Assembly (NCBI RefSeq): GCF_004348985.1
Contig: NZ_SMKW01000013.1
Coordinates: 62,001-126,000, forward strand
Source of the DNA: Saccharopolyspora elongata
Lineage (GTDB): Bacteria > Actinomycetota > Actinomycetes > Mycobacteriales > Pseudonocardiaceae
Length of the DNA: 64,000 nt
Direction of reading: 5' to 3'
Position numbers and translations under genes: made by a program. The notes beneath the pieces were generated by a model. That model was not told where the DNA came from and searched no databases. It saw nothing but the letters and a program-made list of their open reading frames with translations. How positions within the stretch are numbered: the stretch's first letter is position 1; each line of letters opens with the position of its first letter. This document shows positions 45,505 to 54,422 of this stretch, in pieces.

Positions 45505-47445
45505 CTACAGCTCGATCTGCGGGTGCAGGCGGCCGATGTTCCAGACCCGTTGGCGCTGGACGACCAGTGTTGTCAGCGCCAGGAACACGACCAGGAAGCC
45601 TGCCAGCACTGCCACGTCGCGCAGCAGGTGCTCGGTGACGCCGCCGGAGATCGTCACGCGCAGCCCGTCCACCAGGTAGGTCATCGGCAGGAACGGGTGC
45701 ACGGCCTGGAACGGCGCCGGGGCGGTCTCCATCGGGTACAGCCCGCCGGAGGCGGTGAGCTGGATGATCAGCAGCACCAGTGACAGCAGGTCGCCGACCG
45801 CGCCGAGCGCGGTGCGCAGGAAGTGGTCGATGGCCACGAACGCGACCGCGGCGAGGGAGACCAGCCCGATCGTCCACCAGACGTGCACCGGGTCGAGCCC
45901 GAGCCCGAAGTCGACCACCGCGTACAGCACCAGCCCGCCGACGATGCCCAGCACCGCCGCGGGCAGGAAACCGGCGAACGCGATGGTGAACGCCCCGACG
46001 CGATCCGCGAGCGCGCGCAGGTTCACCGGCTTGAGCAGCAGGTACGCGAACAGCCCGAAGACCCAGAGGGCGATCGCGAAGAAGAACGGCGCCAGCCCGC
46101 GCCCGTAGACGTGCGCCGGGTTGAGGTTGTCGGTCTGGATCTCGGTCGGCGACCCGAGGACGTCGGCGGCCTGCGCGACCTCGGTGGGGTTCGTCGGCGG
46201 GATCTTGCCCAGCGTGTCGTCGACCAGGCCCTGCAGGTTCTTCGCGCCGTCGTTGAGCTGCCCGGCGCCGGTCTCCAGCACCCCGCTGCTCGCCGCCAGC
46301 GTGTTCAGGCCGTTGGTGATGCCGTTGGCGCCGCCGGAGAGTTCCGCGACACCCGCGCGCAGCGTGTCCGCCGGGGCGGTGAACGCGCGGATCTGGTTCT
46401 GCAGCGGGCCCATGTTGTTCTGCAGCGTCAGCGCCTGCGAGTTGGCGTCCTGCGCCGTGGCCAGGGCCTGCTGGGCGTCCTTGTCCGCGGTGCTCGCGGA
46501 ATCGGCCAGCTTCTGGGCGTTGTCCAGGGCGCGCTGGTAGGCGGCGTCCTGGGCGATCTCGGGGTGCTGCTTGCCGAGTTCCTCGATCGCCGAGCGGCCC
46601 TCGGCGGCGCGCTGGCTGAGGAACCCGGTGGTGGTCTTGATCGTGCTCAGGCTGTTGACCGCGATGTTGCTCGCGTTGACCAGGGCGTTGACCGCGCCGG
46701 GCAGCCGCTCGGCGGTGAAGTTGCTGACCGCGGACAGCTGCTTGCTCAGCTGCGCGGTGGCGTCCGAGATGTCCTGCACGCCGCGCGAGACCTGGCCGGT
46801 GCCGTCGCGAACTCCGTTCAGGCCCTTGGAGAGCGCTGCGGTGCCCTGCTTGCTCAGGTCGGTGCCCTCGACGAGCTGCTTCGACGCTTCCGAAGCCAGC
46901 TGCAGCTTCTCCCGCGCCTGGTCCAGCTCGCCGTAGAGCGCGCGGGCGTAGGTGGCGTGCGCGGCGGCGTTGATCTGGTTCTGCAGCTCGGTCTGCACCG
47001 TGTCGGCCATGATCCCGGCGATGTAGCCGTTGGCGTCGTTCTTGACGATCTGCAGCGCGGCGCGCTCCGGGTTGCGGTCGGCCGCGGTCGCGAGCTTCGC
47101 GCTGAAGTCCGAGGGGACCTCGATCGTGAAGTAGTACCGGCCTTCCACGAGGCCGTGCCGGGCCTCGGCGGAATCCACGAAGTTCCAGTCGAAGATGTCG
47201 GTCGCCTTGAGCTGCTGGACGAACTGCTCGCCGGCGTTGATGTGCTCGCCTCGCGCGTCGACCGGCAGGTCGGAGTTGACCACCGCGACCGGCACCCGGT
47301 TCAACTGGCCGTAGGGATCCCAGTTCGACCACAGGTACAGCGACCCGTACAGCAGCGGGACCAGGATCAGCACGAGCGGCACGAAGCGGCGCAGCGGCCC
47401 GCGGAAGCGCCGCATCTCCAGCCAGGCCAGCTTGAACGCTTTCAC
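45505..47445 (-). CDS. YhgE/Pip-type ABC-2 membrane protein
   Basis: The 646-aa protein has one N-terminal transmembrane helix (about residues 22-41, after a basic MRRFRGPLRRF). A ~390-residue extracytoplasmic region follows, containing a long coiled-coil stretch (ASEASKQLVEGTDLSKQGTAAL, SGGANGITNGLNTLAA). Five C-terminal helices complete it (about 430-630). This is the YhgE/Pip (phage-infection protein) architecture, whose membrane part belongs to the ABC-2 superfamily. Related proteins include EsaA/Pip and some lipid or toxin exporters. GTG at 47445 overlaps the stop of the ATPase-like gene (GTGA), so the pair is an operon. The substrate is unknown. Confidence 0.88.
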   Translation of the reverse strand: MKAFKLAWLEMRRFRGPLRRFVPLVLILVPLLYGSLYLWSNWDPYGQLNRVPVAVVNSDLPVDARGEHINAGEQFVQQLKATDIFDWNFVDSAEARHGLVEGRYYFTIEVPSDFSAKLATAADRNPERAALQIVKNDANGYIAGIMADTVQTELQNQINAAAHATYARALYGELDQAREKLQLASEASKQLVEGTDLSKQGTAALSKGLNGVRDGTGQVSRGVQDISDATAQLSKQLSAVSNFTAERLPGAVNALVNASNIAVNSLSTIKTTTGFLSQRAAEGRSAIEELGKQHPEIAQDAAYQRALDNAQKLADSASTADKDAQQALATAQDANSQALTLQNNMGPLQNQIRAFTAPADTLRAGVAELSGGANGITNGLNTLAASSGVLETGAGQLNDGAKNLQGLVDDTLGKIPPTNPTEVAQAADVLGSPTEIQTDNLNPAHVYGRGLAPFFFAIALWVFGLFAYLLLKPVNLRALADRVGAFTIAFAGFLPAAVLGIVGGLVLYAVVDFGLGLDPVHVWWTIGLVSLAAVAFVAIDHFLRTALGAVGDLLSLVLLIIQLTASGGLYPMETAPAPFQAVHPFLPMTYLVDGLRVTISGGVTEHLLRDVAVLAGFLVVFLALTTLVVQRQRVWNIGRLHPQIEL

Positions 47446-48125
47446 CGGGCGACCTCTTCTTCCTGCCGGTCGAGCACCTTCGTGGGTCGTTCCGGCTCGC
47501 GGACGGGCAGCGGGATCACCTCGACGTCGCCCGACGGCGGATCGGTCGCGCTGGCCAGCACCGTCATCCCGGTACGGGTGACCTCGCGCAGCCCGGCCCA
47601 CACCTGCGCGCGGGCCGCCCGGGGGAGGCCCGCGTCGACGTCGTCGACGAGGATCCCGGCGGGGGAGCCGGCGATCGTCAGCGCCACCGCCAACAGCAGC
47701 CGCTCGGCGGGGTGCAGCTCGTCGACCAGCGCGGTGCGGTCCGGGGCGATCCGGACCCGGTCGAGCGCGGCTTCGACGGCGCGCTCGGAGACGCCGCTGA
47801 TCAGGCGGCGTTCCGCGATCGCCTCGCGGACCCGGTGCTTGTCCTCCAGCTCGTAGCCGGGGCGCAGCCGCGCGGGACGGATCAGCTGCCGCACCGCCTT
47901 GGCCTGCGCGGGCAGCACGTGCCCGGAGACGTCCAGGTGCCCGGTGACGAGCGGGAGCCTGCCGGACAGCGCGAGCAGCAGCGAGGTGCGGCCCGTGCCG
48001 GAAGGCCCGGAGATCACGGCCAGCGCGCCCGGTTCGACGCGCAGGTCGAGGTTGGCGAACACGATGCCCTCCGGGCCCCTGGCGGCGATTCCGCGGGCGA
48101 GGATGGCCACGCCGTCGACGTCCAT
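47442..48125 (-). CDS. Degenerate ABC ATPase partner of the YhgE/Pip protein
   Basis: The 227-aa protein aligns along the length of an ABC nucleotide-binding domain but key motifs are altered. Walker A reads GPSGTGRTS, with the invariant Lys replaced by Arg. The signature region is LHPAERLLLAVALTIAG without the LSGGQ core. Walker B is GILVDDVDA, with Asp-Val where the catalytic Glu is usual. ASATDPP replaces the His switch region. It would bind nucleotide weakly if at all. Overlap with the YhgE/Pip gene by 4 nt implies a complex. It is maintained full length with good codon use, which suggests a structural or regulatory role rather than decay. Confidence 0.8.
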   Translation of the reverse strand: MDVDGVAILARGIAARGPEGIVFANLDLRVEPGALAVISGPSGTGRTSLLLALSGRLPLVTGHLDVSGHVLPAQAKAVRQLIRPARLRPGYELEDKHRVREAIAERRLISGVSERAVEAALDRVRIAPDRTALVDELHPAERLLLAVALTIAGSPAGILVDDVDAGLPRAARAQVWAGLREVTRTGMTVLASATDPPSGDVEVIPLPVREPERPTKVLDRQEEEVAR

Positions 48126-48279
48126 TCACCCTCCTGAGTGCGCGATTTGCTGCTCCAAAGTGGCGGCTCGCGCGGAGGTCGGCAACTCGTGATCGACGGT
48201 AGTCCACTGTGGATCGAATGTCGCGGACCCGGGGCGTGTCGAGCGCGTTCGGGTCGCGCGGCCGGAATCGGCGGTGGGG

Positions 48280-48323
48280 TCGTGAGTGGTAGTGGTCGCC
48301 CTGGCGGCCAATCCCACTCACGA
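48280..48323. repeat. Family A hairpin, inverted orientation
   Basis: TCGTGAGTGG (48280-48289) pairs with CCACTCACGA (48314-48323). The loop contains GTCGCCCTGGC, which matches the complement of the family core GCTATGGCGAC, so this copy is inverted relative to the others. It lies just past the 2'-5' RNA ligase-like stop. Confidence 0.8.
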
Positions 48324-48331
48324 TCGGAGGG

Positions 48332-48850
48332 TCAGCGGGTGGTGACGGTTTCGGCCTCGCCGGTCTTGGTGTCGACGATGGCGATCTCGCCGATCCCGGC
48401 GCGCACCGGCTCCGGCGGTTGCAGTGCCCGGAAACCCGCCGCCAGCTGGTCGTCGGTGATGCCCTGGGCGAGCGTGCAGTGCGGGATCCACGCGCCCGGG
48501 AAGTAGTAGGCGGAGGGGTGCTGCACCCGCCCGGCCAGCGCGTCGTGCACCGCCGAGTGCACCGCCAGCAGTTCGGTGTCCACGACCGCGCCCAGCAGCA
48601 GCACCCGTTCCTCACCGGGGAACGTTCCCAGCGTGTGCAGCCAGAGGTCCGGAATGGACAGCAGCTCCAGCTCGGAGCGCAGCGCCTTGCGCGCCGCGGT
48701 CGGCATGGCGCGGGCCGCGGCGAAGATGACGTGCGGGCGGTGCTTGCGCGCGGCGACTCTCGGCACCCTGGCCGCGTCCAGGCGCCGCCACAGCGCCCGG
48801 ATCGCGGAATCCGCGGCGTCGTCGAAGAACGCCACCACCGCCTGCGCCAT
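48332..48850 (-). CDS. 2'-5' RNA ligase / 2H phosphoesterase-like protein
   Basis: The 172-aa protein fits the LigT/2H superfamily: an N-terminal strand (VVAFFDD), PHVIFAAAR in the place of the first H-x-[ST] motif and HCTLAQGI as an intact second motif (HCT), with LLLGAVV and VHSAVHDAL between them. The first motif is H-V-I, so one catalytic Thr/Ser may be missing. Family members act on cyclic phosphates or 2'-5' linkages in RNA; activity here is uncertain. The start codon overlaps the mutY stop by one base (TGATG), so it is co-translated with mutY. Confidence 0.78.
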   Translation of the reverse strand: MAQAVVAFFDDAADSAIRALWRRLDAARVPRVAARKHRPHVIFAAARAMPTAARKALRSELELLSIPDLWLHTLGTFPGEERVLLLGAVVDTELLAVHSAVHDALAGRVQHPSAYYFPGAWIPHCTLAQGITDDQLAAGFRALQPPEPVRAGIGEIAIVDTKTGEAETVTTR

Positions 48851-49752
48851 CAGTGCTCGCCGGGGAGTGCGAAGCGGCCGTCGTCGGTCTGCTCGATCAG
48901 GCCGTCCACCAGCAGGGAATCCAGGCAGCGGTCGCGCTGCCCGGCGTCCGACCAGACCGCGTCCAGCTGCTCCCGCCGCACCGGACCGGTCGAGCCGCGC
49001 AGGACGTCCAGCAGCTTGCCGCGCACCTGACGATCGGTGCCGGCGAACTTCTGCACCTTCTTCGGCGGTCCGGCGTAGGCCGGGCGGCCGGCGTGCTGCC
49101 AGGCGCAGTCGTGCGCGATCGGGCAGGCCTCGCACAGCGGCGACCGCACGGTGCACACCATCTGGCCGAGCTCCATCAGCGCCGCCGAGAGCTTCGCGGC
49201 GCTCGCGTCGTCGGCCGGGAGCAGGGCGTCGACGTCGTTGAGGTCGCGCTTGGTCGACGGCGGACCGGCGTCGCCCGCGCCGTGCACGGCGCGCGCCACC
49301 ACCCGCCGGACGTTCGTGTCGACGACCGGAGCCCGCTTGCCGTAGGCGAAGGCCGCCACCGCTCGGGCGGTGTAGGCGCCGATGCCCGGCAGGGCCAGCA
49401 GCGTGTCGACATCGGACGGCACGACGTCGCCGTGCTCGGCGGCGATCGTCGCGGCGGCCTCGTGCAGCCGCAGGGCTCGGCGCGGGTAGCCGAGCTTCCC
49501 CCAGGCCCGCACCACCTCGCCCTGCGGCTCGGCGGCCAGGTCGGAGGGGCGCGGCCAGCGGCGCATCCACTCCTCCCAGATCGGCTGCACCCGGTTGACC
49601 GGCGTCTGCTGCAGCATCGTCTCGCTGACCAGCACGCCCCAGCCCGTGGTGCCGGGCGCGCGCCACGGCAGCGGCCGGGCGGTGGCGGCGAACCAGTCGA
49701 TGAGCTCGACCGGATCCAGGGGCGGGGCGGGATGCGCGGCGGTGGTCTTCAT
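48850..49752 (-). CDS. mutY: A/G-specific adenine glycosylase
   Basis: The 300-aa DNA-repair enzyme removes adenine mispaired with 8-oxoguanine. The HhH-GPD core has LVSETMLQQTPVNRV (catalytic Glu in SETM), LPGIGAYTARAVAAFAYG and VDTNVRRVVAR with the conserved Asp. The 4Fe-4S cluster loop is C-x6-C-x2-C-x5-C (CTVRSPLCEACPIAHDC), intact. The C-terminal NUDIX-like 8-oxoG recognition domain is absent; the protein ends ~75 aa after the cluster, as in actinobacterial short MutY. ATG at 49752. It corresponds to mycobacterial Rv3589; the carbonic anhydrase gene found next in mycobacteria is absent. Confidence 0.95.
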   Translation of the reverse strand: MKTTAAHPAPPLDPVELIDWFAATARPLPWRAPGTTGWGVLVSETMLQQTPVNRVQPIWEEWMRRWPRPSDLAAEPQGEVVRAWGKLGYPRRALRLHEAAATIAAEHGDVVPSDVDTLLALPGIGAYTARAVAAFAYGKRAPVVDTNVRRVVARAVHGAGDAGPPSTKRDLNDVDALLPADDASAAKLSAALMELGQMVCTVRSPLCEACPIAHDCAWQHAGRPAYAGPPKKVQKFAGTDRQVRGKLLDVLRGSTGPVRREQLDAVWSDAGQRDRCLDSLLVDGLIEQTDDGRFALPGEH

Positions 49753-50101
49753 GGCACCACCGATCCTGCCAGGCCCTCGGTGCGGGGGAGAACACGCCCG
49801 AAAGGACCACGCGGAGTCACCCCGGCCGTCGTGCGAACCTTACCTAACTAGATCCGGAACAGCCTCATTTACCTGCGAATATGGCCTCGGATCCTGGCGT
49901 GATGCGCAATTCCCGAGAAATCGACCGGTCACCCGGGCGAACGTCGACTTCGCGAGGTATTGCCCCGCGCCACGCGGGAGTCAGGAGCGCGTTCGGCGGG
50001 CGCACGTTCCCGGGCGCCGGGGCCTGATCGGCCGTGATGCGCCCGATTGGGTGATCGTTGGTAACGCTCTTCGGAGTAGTCGCCGGGTTACTGTCGTTGC
50101 C
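49753..50101. other. 349-nt divergent intergenic region
   Basis: This gap should hold the promoters of mutY (minus) and the Rv3587c-like gene (plus). It contains a partial iron-box-like half (TTAGGTAAGG on the minus strand near 49840-49849), but the second arm does not match. I see no hairpin repeat or RNA gene. Confidence 0.35.
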
Positions 50102-50695
50102 GTGCTTGATCCGACCGGACCGCTCCCGCCCACGGTGTACTGGCGTCGCCGCGCGGTGGCGATCGGTGCGGTCGTGCTGGTGGTGGCCCTCCTCGGCTGG
50201 GGCGCGATCGCCCTGCTGGGCGGGGCCTCGGGGCCGCGAGCCGTCCCGGCGCCGCCGCCGGGGCCGCCGGTCGCGGTGGCGGCCGACGCGCCGCCGCAGC
50301 CGTGCGCGGACGAGTCGATGCGCGTCGTGGCCGAGGTGGCCCGCCCGGAGTTCAAGGTGGGCGAGCGGGTCGGCATGAGCGTCGTGGTGACCAACGCGAG
50401 CGACCGCGCCTGCGTGCGCGACATCAACCGCCTGCTGCGCGAGCTGACGGTGTCGACCCCGGGCGGGAAGCACGTGTGGTCGAGCAACGACTGCTACTCG
50501 GAGTCGACGAACGAGCAGCCGCTGCTGCAGCCGGGCCAGTCGGTGCGCAACGACGTCCAGTGGTCGGGCCAGACGTCCACATCGGACTGCGAAGACGGCC
50601 AGGCGAAGGCCCAGGCGGGCGACTACCAGGTGGTGGCCAGGCTGGCGGCGCTCAACAGTTCCCCGACCCCGTTCCGCCTGACCGCGGCCAACTGA
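50102..50695 (+). CDS. Membrane-anchored extracytoplasmic protein (Rv3587c-like)
   Basis: The 197-aa protein has a short cytosolic segment, one transmembrane helix (about residues 17-37), a Pro-rich linker (VPAPPPGPPV) and a C-terminal beta-rich domain. That domain has paired Cys residues (QPCADES, RACVRD, NDCYSES, SDCEDG), suggesting two disulphides. The pattern (VVVTNASDRACVRDI, QPLLQPGQSVRNDVQW) resembles an Ig-like fold. It occupies the position of mycobacterial Rv3587c, divergent from mutY and convergent with disA. GTG at 50102 gives an N-terminus without a ribosome-binding site, so a leaderless mRNA is possible; GTG at 50051 is the alternative. Function unknown. Confidence 0.78.
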   Translation: MLDPTGPLPPTVYWRRRAVAIGAVVLVVALLGWGAIALLGGASGPRAVPAPPPGPPVAVAADAPPQPCADESMRVVAEVARPEFKVGERVGMSVVVTNASDRACVRDINRLLRELTVSTPGGKHVWSSNDCYSESTNEQPLLQPGQSVRNDVQWSGQTSTSDCEDGQAKAQAGDYQVVARLAALNSSPTPFRLTAAN

Positions 50696-50710
50696 CCGGG
50701 GCCCGAAAAC

Positions 50711-50788
50711 CTCCCAATTTTAGGCAAAATCAGAGCCCTGCCAAGGTGCCGAGGTGCGATGGGGTTCCCAATTTTAGGCAAAATTGGG
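50711..50788. repeat. Family C hairpin pair
   Basis: CTCCCAATTTT/AAAATCAGAG around AGGC (50711-50735) is followed by CCCAATTTT/AAAATTGGG around AGGC (50767-50788). The second copy is a perfect palindrome. The pair lies between convergent genes, 54 nt apart start to start. Confidence 0.88.
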
Positions 50789-50809
50789 AGTCCCCGTGCC
50801 GGGCGTTCG

Positions 50810-51911
50810 TCAGGCGAAGCGGTCCACTATGGAGGATTCCGCCAGGCGGGAGAGGCCCTCCCGGATCGCGCTCGCCCTCGCCTCGCCGATCGAATCCACC
50901 TCGCGCAGCTCGGCCACCGTCGCCGCGAGCAGCCGCTGCAGCGAGCCGAAGTGCTCCACCAGCTGCCGCCGCACCGCCGTCGGCAGGCGCGGCACCCTCG
51001 CGAGCAGCCGGTAGCCGCGGGCTCAGGTGCTCGTCCAGCGCCTCCGGCTTGTCCGGGTAGCCGAACGCCCCGGCGATCGCCGTCAGGTCCAGCAGCTCCG
51101 TGCCGTCGAGCTCGTGCAGCGCCGCCTCGACCTGCTCCGAGGTCGGCATCGCGCCGCTGGTCGGCAGGTACTCCTGCACGATCAGCTCGCGGTCCAGGTC
51201 GATGCCGTCCCGGGCGCGACCGCCGCTCGCCTCCCGCGAGGAACCGACCAGCTCGTCCAGCTGCAGCTCGATCAGCCGGCCGTCCTTGCCGAGCTCCACG
51301 ACGTCGCCCTCGATCTCGTCGGCGATCCGCCGCACCATCTCCATCCGCTGCACGACGGTCATCGCGTCGCGCAACGTCACGTAGTCCTCGATCTCCAGCG
51401 CCGACAAGGCTTGCGCGACCTCGGCCAGCCGCGCGGTGTAGCGCTCCAGGGTCGCCAGCGCCTGGTTGGCGCGGGAGAGGATCTCCGGCGAGCCGATCAG
51501 CACGTGCCGGTGGCCCTGCGTGTAGACGCTGATGATGCTCATCGACTGGCTCACCGACACGACCGGGTAACCGGTCTGGATCGCGGTGCGCTCCGCCGTG
51601 CGGTGCCGGGTGCCGGACTCCTCGGTGGGCGTGCTCGCGTCGGGCACCAGGTGCACGTTCGCCCGCATGATCCGCGTCGCGTCCGTGGACAGCACCACCG
51701 CGCCGTCCATCTTGGACAGCTCGCGCAGCCGGGTCGCGCTGAACTCGATGTCCAGGTGGAACCCGCCGTCGCAGAGCGCCTCCACCGCCGGGTCGTAGCC
51801 GAGCACGATCAAGCCGCCGGTGCGGCCGCGCAGGATGCGCTCCAGCCCGTCCCGCAGCGCGGTTCCGGGAGCCAGCCGGGCGAGCGTGCCGCGCAGCTGC
51901 TCGTGGCTCAT
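50810..51911 (-). pseudogene. disA: Diadenylate cyclase DisA with a frameshift before its HhH domain
   Basis: DisA makes c-di-AMP from two ATP and scans DNA for branches. From ATG at 51911 the DAC domain is intact (about 1-145: KMDGAVVLS with [12 protein letters not shown] with RHR), and the helical linker follows to about residue 300 ([23 protein letters not shown]). There the reading frame shifts at 51014-51020. The expected [24 protein letters not shown] and helix-hairpin-helix end ([15 protein letters not shown]) continue in another frame to a stop at 50810. A 2-nt loss from a CG run (CCGCGCGG to CCGCGG) would explain it. Unrepaired, translation runs to 50730 with an unrelated tail. The start overlaps the radA stop by 4 nt, so disA is distal in a radA-disA operon. 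Confidence 0.85.
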
Positions 51912-53284
51912 TTGACACCCACGATCTTGAGCGCCTCGCTGACGTTCGACACCACCGTGGCGCGCACGCCCTTCGGCAGCGGGCCCGCATCCGGCGGCAC
52001 CAGCGCCCGGTCGAACCCGAGTCTGGCCGCTTCGGCCAGCCGCCGCCCGACGCTGCTGACCCGCCGGATCTCCCCGGCGAGCCCCACCTCGCCGACCGCG
52101 ATCAGGTTCGGCGGCAGCGGCTTGCCCTTCTGCGACGAGGCGATGGCCAGCGCGATCGCGAGGTCCGCGGCGGGCTCGTGCACCTTCGTGCCGCCGACCG
52201 TTGCCGCGAACACGTCGTACTCGCCGGTGGGCACCTTGCCGTGCTTGCCCAGCACCGCGAGCATCATCGATACCCGGGCCGAGTCCAGGCCGCTGACCGA
52301 CCGCCGCGGCATGGCCATCTGGGTCTTCATCACCAGCGACTGGACCTCCACCAGCAGCGGGCGCTTGCCCTCGACCATCACGGTCACCGCGGTGCCGTCG
52401 ACCTGGGTCTCGTTGCGGTTGATGAACAGCCCGGACGGGTCCGGGACCTCGGCGATGCCGTCGTCGCGCTGCTCGAAGCAGCCGACCTCGTCGGCGGGCC
52501 CGAACCGGTTCTTCACGCCGCGCAGCATCCGCAGCGCCGAGTGCCGGTCGCCCTCGAAGTGCAGCACCACGTCGACCAGGTGCTCCAGCACGCGCGGACC
52601 GGCCACCGCGCCGTCCTTCGTGACGTGCCCCACCAGCACCACCGGCAGGCCGCGCTCCTTGGCCAGCGACACCAGCGCCGTGGTCAACGCGCGGACCTGC
52701 GTGACGCCGCCGGGGCTGCCGTCGGCCTCGGGCGACTGCACGGTCTGCACCGAGTCGACGATCAGCAGGCCCGGCTGCACCGCGTCGACGTGCCCGAGCA
52801 CGGCGGACAGGTTGCTCTCGGCGCCGAGGTAGAGCTCCGGGTGCACCGAATCGGTGCGCTCCGCGCGAAGCCGCACCTGACCTGCGGATTCCTCACCCGT
52901 GACGTAGAGCGACGGGCCGGGCGAGGCGCCCGCGGCCCAGCGGTGCGCGACCTCCAGCAGAAGTGTGGACTTTCCCACTCCGGGCTCGCCGGCCAGCAGC
53001 ACGACCGCGCCGGGCACGATCCCGCCGCCCAGCACCCGGTCCAGCTCCGCGATGCCGGTGGACACCGCTCGGGCGGAATCGAGGTCGACCTCGGCGATCG
53101 GCCGGGCGGGGGTTGACGGGGCGCCCGCCGCGACCTTCGTCAGCACGGGTCGGGCGGCGGCGGTCTCGTCGATGGTGCCCCACGCCTGGCAGCTCGGGCA
53201 GCGGCCGACCCACTTGGCGACCTCGTGGCCGCAGTCGGCGCAGCGGTATCCGGGGCGGGCGGTGCGGGTGTTCTTCGGGGGCAC
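51908..53284 (-). CDS. radA: DNA repair protein RadA (Sms)
   Basis: The 458-aa RecA-like ATPase promotes branch migration in recombinational repair. The N-terminal C4 zinc finger is [18 protein letters not shown], Walker A is GEPGVGKST (about residues 99-107), and the RadA-specific motif KNRFG lies in [11 protein letters not shown]-terminal Lon-protease-like domain follows (from about 290; [21 protein letters not shown]). Start: GTG at 53284, which begins [15 protein letters not shown]. It overlaps the start of disA by 4 nt; in other bacteria RadA binds and controls DisA, which fits the operon. Confidence 0.96.
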   Translation of the reverse strand: MPPKNTRTARPGYRCADCGHEVAKWVGRCPSCQAWGTIDETAAARPVLTKVAAGAPSTPARPIAEVDLDSARAVSTGIAELDRVLGGGIVPGAVVLLAGEPGVGKSTLLLEVAHRWAAGASPGPSLYVTGEESAGQVRLRAERTDSVHPELYLGAESNLSAVLGHVDAVQPGLLIVDSVQTVQSPEADGSPGGVTQVRALTTALVSLAKERGLPVVLVGHVTKDGAVAGPRVLEHLVDVVLHFEGDRHSALRMLRGVKNRFGPADEVGCFEQRDDGIAEVPDPSGLFINRNETQVDGTAVTVMVEGKRPLLVEVQSLVMKTQMAMPRRSVSGLDSARVSMMLAVLGKHGKVPTGEYDVFAATVGGTKVHEPAADLAIALAIASSQKGKPLPPNLIAVGEVGLAGEIRRVSSVGRRLAEAARLGFDRALVPPDAGPLPKGVRATVVSNVSEALKIVGVK

Positions 53285-53424
53285 GCGGCGAGGCTATCCG
53301 CCCGCGACGACAGGCCCGGTCACCGGCATCGCGCGCCGAGCACGCAGCCGCCCCGGATTCCCCGCGATCGAGTGGATCAGGCGGTCAACAGCCCTGCCCT
53401 CAGCCCGGCCCGCCGCCCGTGGGG

Positions 53425-53472
53425 CCGCAATTTCAATGGAAATCGGACCTTCGATTTCCATTGAAATTGCGG
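53425..53472. repeat. Family B palindrome, copy 3
   Basis: 20-bp arms (53425-53444 and 53453-53472) are identical to copies 2 and 4, with loop GGACCTTC. It lies between lpqE and radA, both on the minus strand, downstream of lpqE and upstream of radA. No DnaA boxes flank this copy. Confidence 0.92.
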
Positions 53473-53487
53473 CACCACGAGACGCGA

Positions 53488-53521
53488 GAACGGGCCGCCC
53501 GCGCGTGCGGACGGCCCGTTC
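53488..53521 (-). terminator. Hairpin terminator of lpqE
   Basis: GAACGGGCCG (53488-53497) pairs with CGGCCCGTTC (53512-53521), and the inner CCGC/GCGG continues the stem. It begins 16 nt past the lpqE stop on the minus strand. Confidence 0.7.
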
Positions 53522-53536
53522 CGGCGAAGCCTGCGG

Positions 53537-54124
53537 TCAGTGACCGCCGCCCTGCTCGGCGCCCGACACCGGGCTGCCGTGCTCGGGGCGCGGCGAGTGG
53601 TCGGCACCCACCGGCACCTGCACGGTGACCGAGCCGGCCTTCTCGAAGACGAAGGTCACCGGGACCGTCACGCCCGGCGTGATGTCCTGCTTGAAGCCGT
53701 TCAGCGTGATCTCCACCACGCGGTCCGCGGCAGTCTCGCCCTGCTGGACCTGCGCGGACTTGCCGACGGCGTGCAGCGCGGTCCGGCTCGGCAGGTCGGT
53801 GATGCCACCGAGGGTCGCCGACGCGGCGTACGGGCTGGAGACCTGGACCAGCTTGTCGCTCGGTCCCTCGTTGGCGATCACCAGCTGCACCGGCGCGGAG
53901 GAACCGGCCGGGTAGCGCGCGTCGGTGGTCGGGAAGGTGAAGGAGGCGTCGCGGATCGAGATCTGCTTGAGGTCACCGTTGCCGCCGTTGACGGCGGCGA
54001 CCTGGGTGTCGGTCTCGGTCACCTGACCGGCACTGCACCCGGCGAGGGCGACGACGGCGCCGAGCCCGATGACGGCCGGGATCAACCGCAGGCGAACGGC
54101 CTTGAGGTGCTGAGGGCGGCTCAC
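53537..54124 (-). CDS. lpqE: LpqE-like lipoprotein
   Basis: The 195-aa lipoprotein has a signal peptide and a lipobox LAGC, with the lipidated Cys at residue 30. The mature domain is a beta-sandwich-like sequence (ISIRDASFTFPTTDARYPAGSSAPVQLVIANEG) related to the copper-chaperone PCu(A)C/LpqE superfamily, but the Met/His copper-binding motif is not evident. The C-terminus is Gly/His-rich. It sits between radA and carD, as mycobacterial lpqE (Rv3584) does. GTG at 54124. The function is unknown; it is probably an envelope protein. Confidence 0.87.
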   Translation of the reverse strand: MSRPQHLKAVRLRLIPAVIGLGAVVALAGCSAGQVTETDTQVAAVNGGNGDLKQISIRDASFTFPTTDARYPAGSSAPVQLVIANEGPSDKLVQVSSPYAASATLGGITDLPSRTALHAVGKSAQVQQGETAADRVVEITLNGFKQDITPGVTVPVTFVFEKAGSVTVQVPVGADHSPRPEHGSPVSGAEQGGGH

Positions 54125-54386
54125 GGATGCAGCGTCCTTCCTGATTGCCGGACAACCGCTGGAAGCTTAATCCCCGCCGCGCGCGGCCGTTCCAGGGGCT
54201 AGCCGAACTACCTATTTCCGGGTCCCCGGAGGCTCGGATGGCACTCCGCCCAGACTATCCATAGTGGACGATTTCAGTGGGCCGAAAGGTGCCTCCTTGC
54301 ACGTTCGGGGCATCCTTGTCAACCCCTGTCCGCCGCCTGACCTGCGAATACGGATGGCGAGGTGGTCGAGGCCCGGTTGCCCGACG

Positions 54387-54395
54387 TGCTAAACT
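54387..54395 (+). promoter_or_regulatory. Extended -10 promoter element of carD
   Basis: TGCTAAACT contains TG-N-TAAACT, an extended -10 hexamer (TAAACT, 54390-54395) 28 nt upstream of the carD ATG and before the AAAGGGGC ribosome-binding site. No good -35 hexamer is present at the usual distance, which fits an extended -10 promoter. Confidence 0.5.
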
Positions 54396-54422
54396 GGGCA
54401 TAGCGAAAGGGGCAGAGGACAC

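Noticed and set aside
49838..49856. Second IdeR box near mutY
   Set aside because: Only one half (TTAGGTAAGG, minus strand) resembles the consensus; the opposite arm does not, so it is below a credible match.
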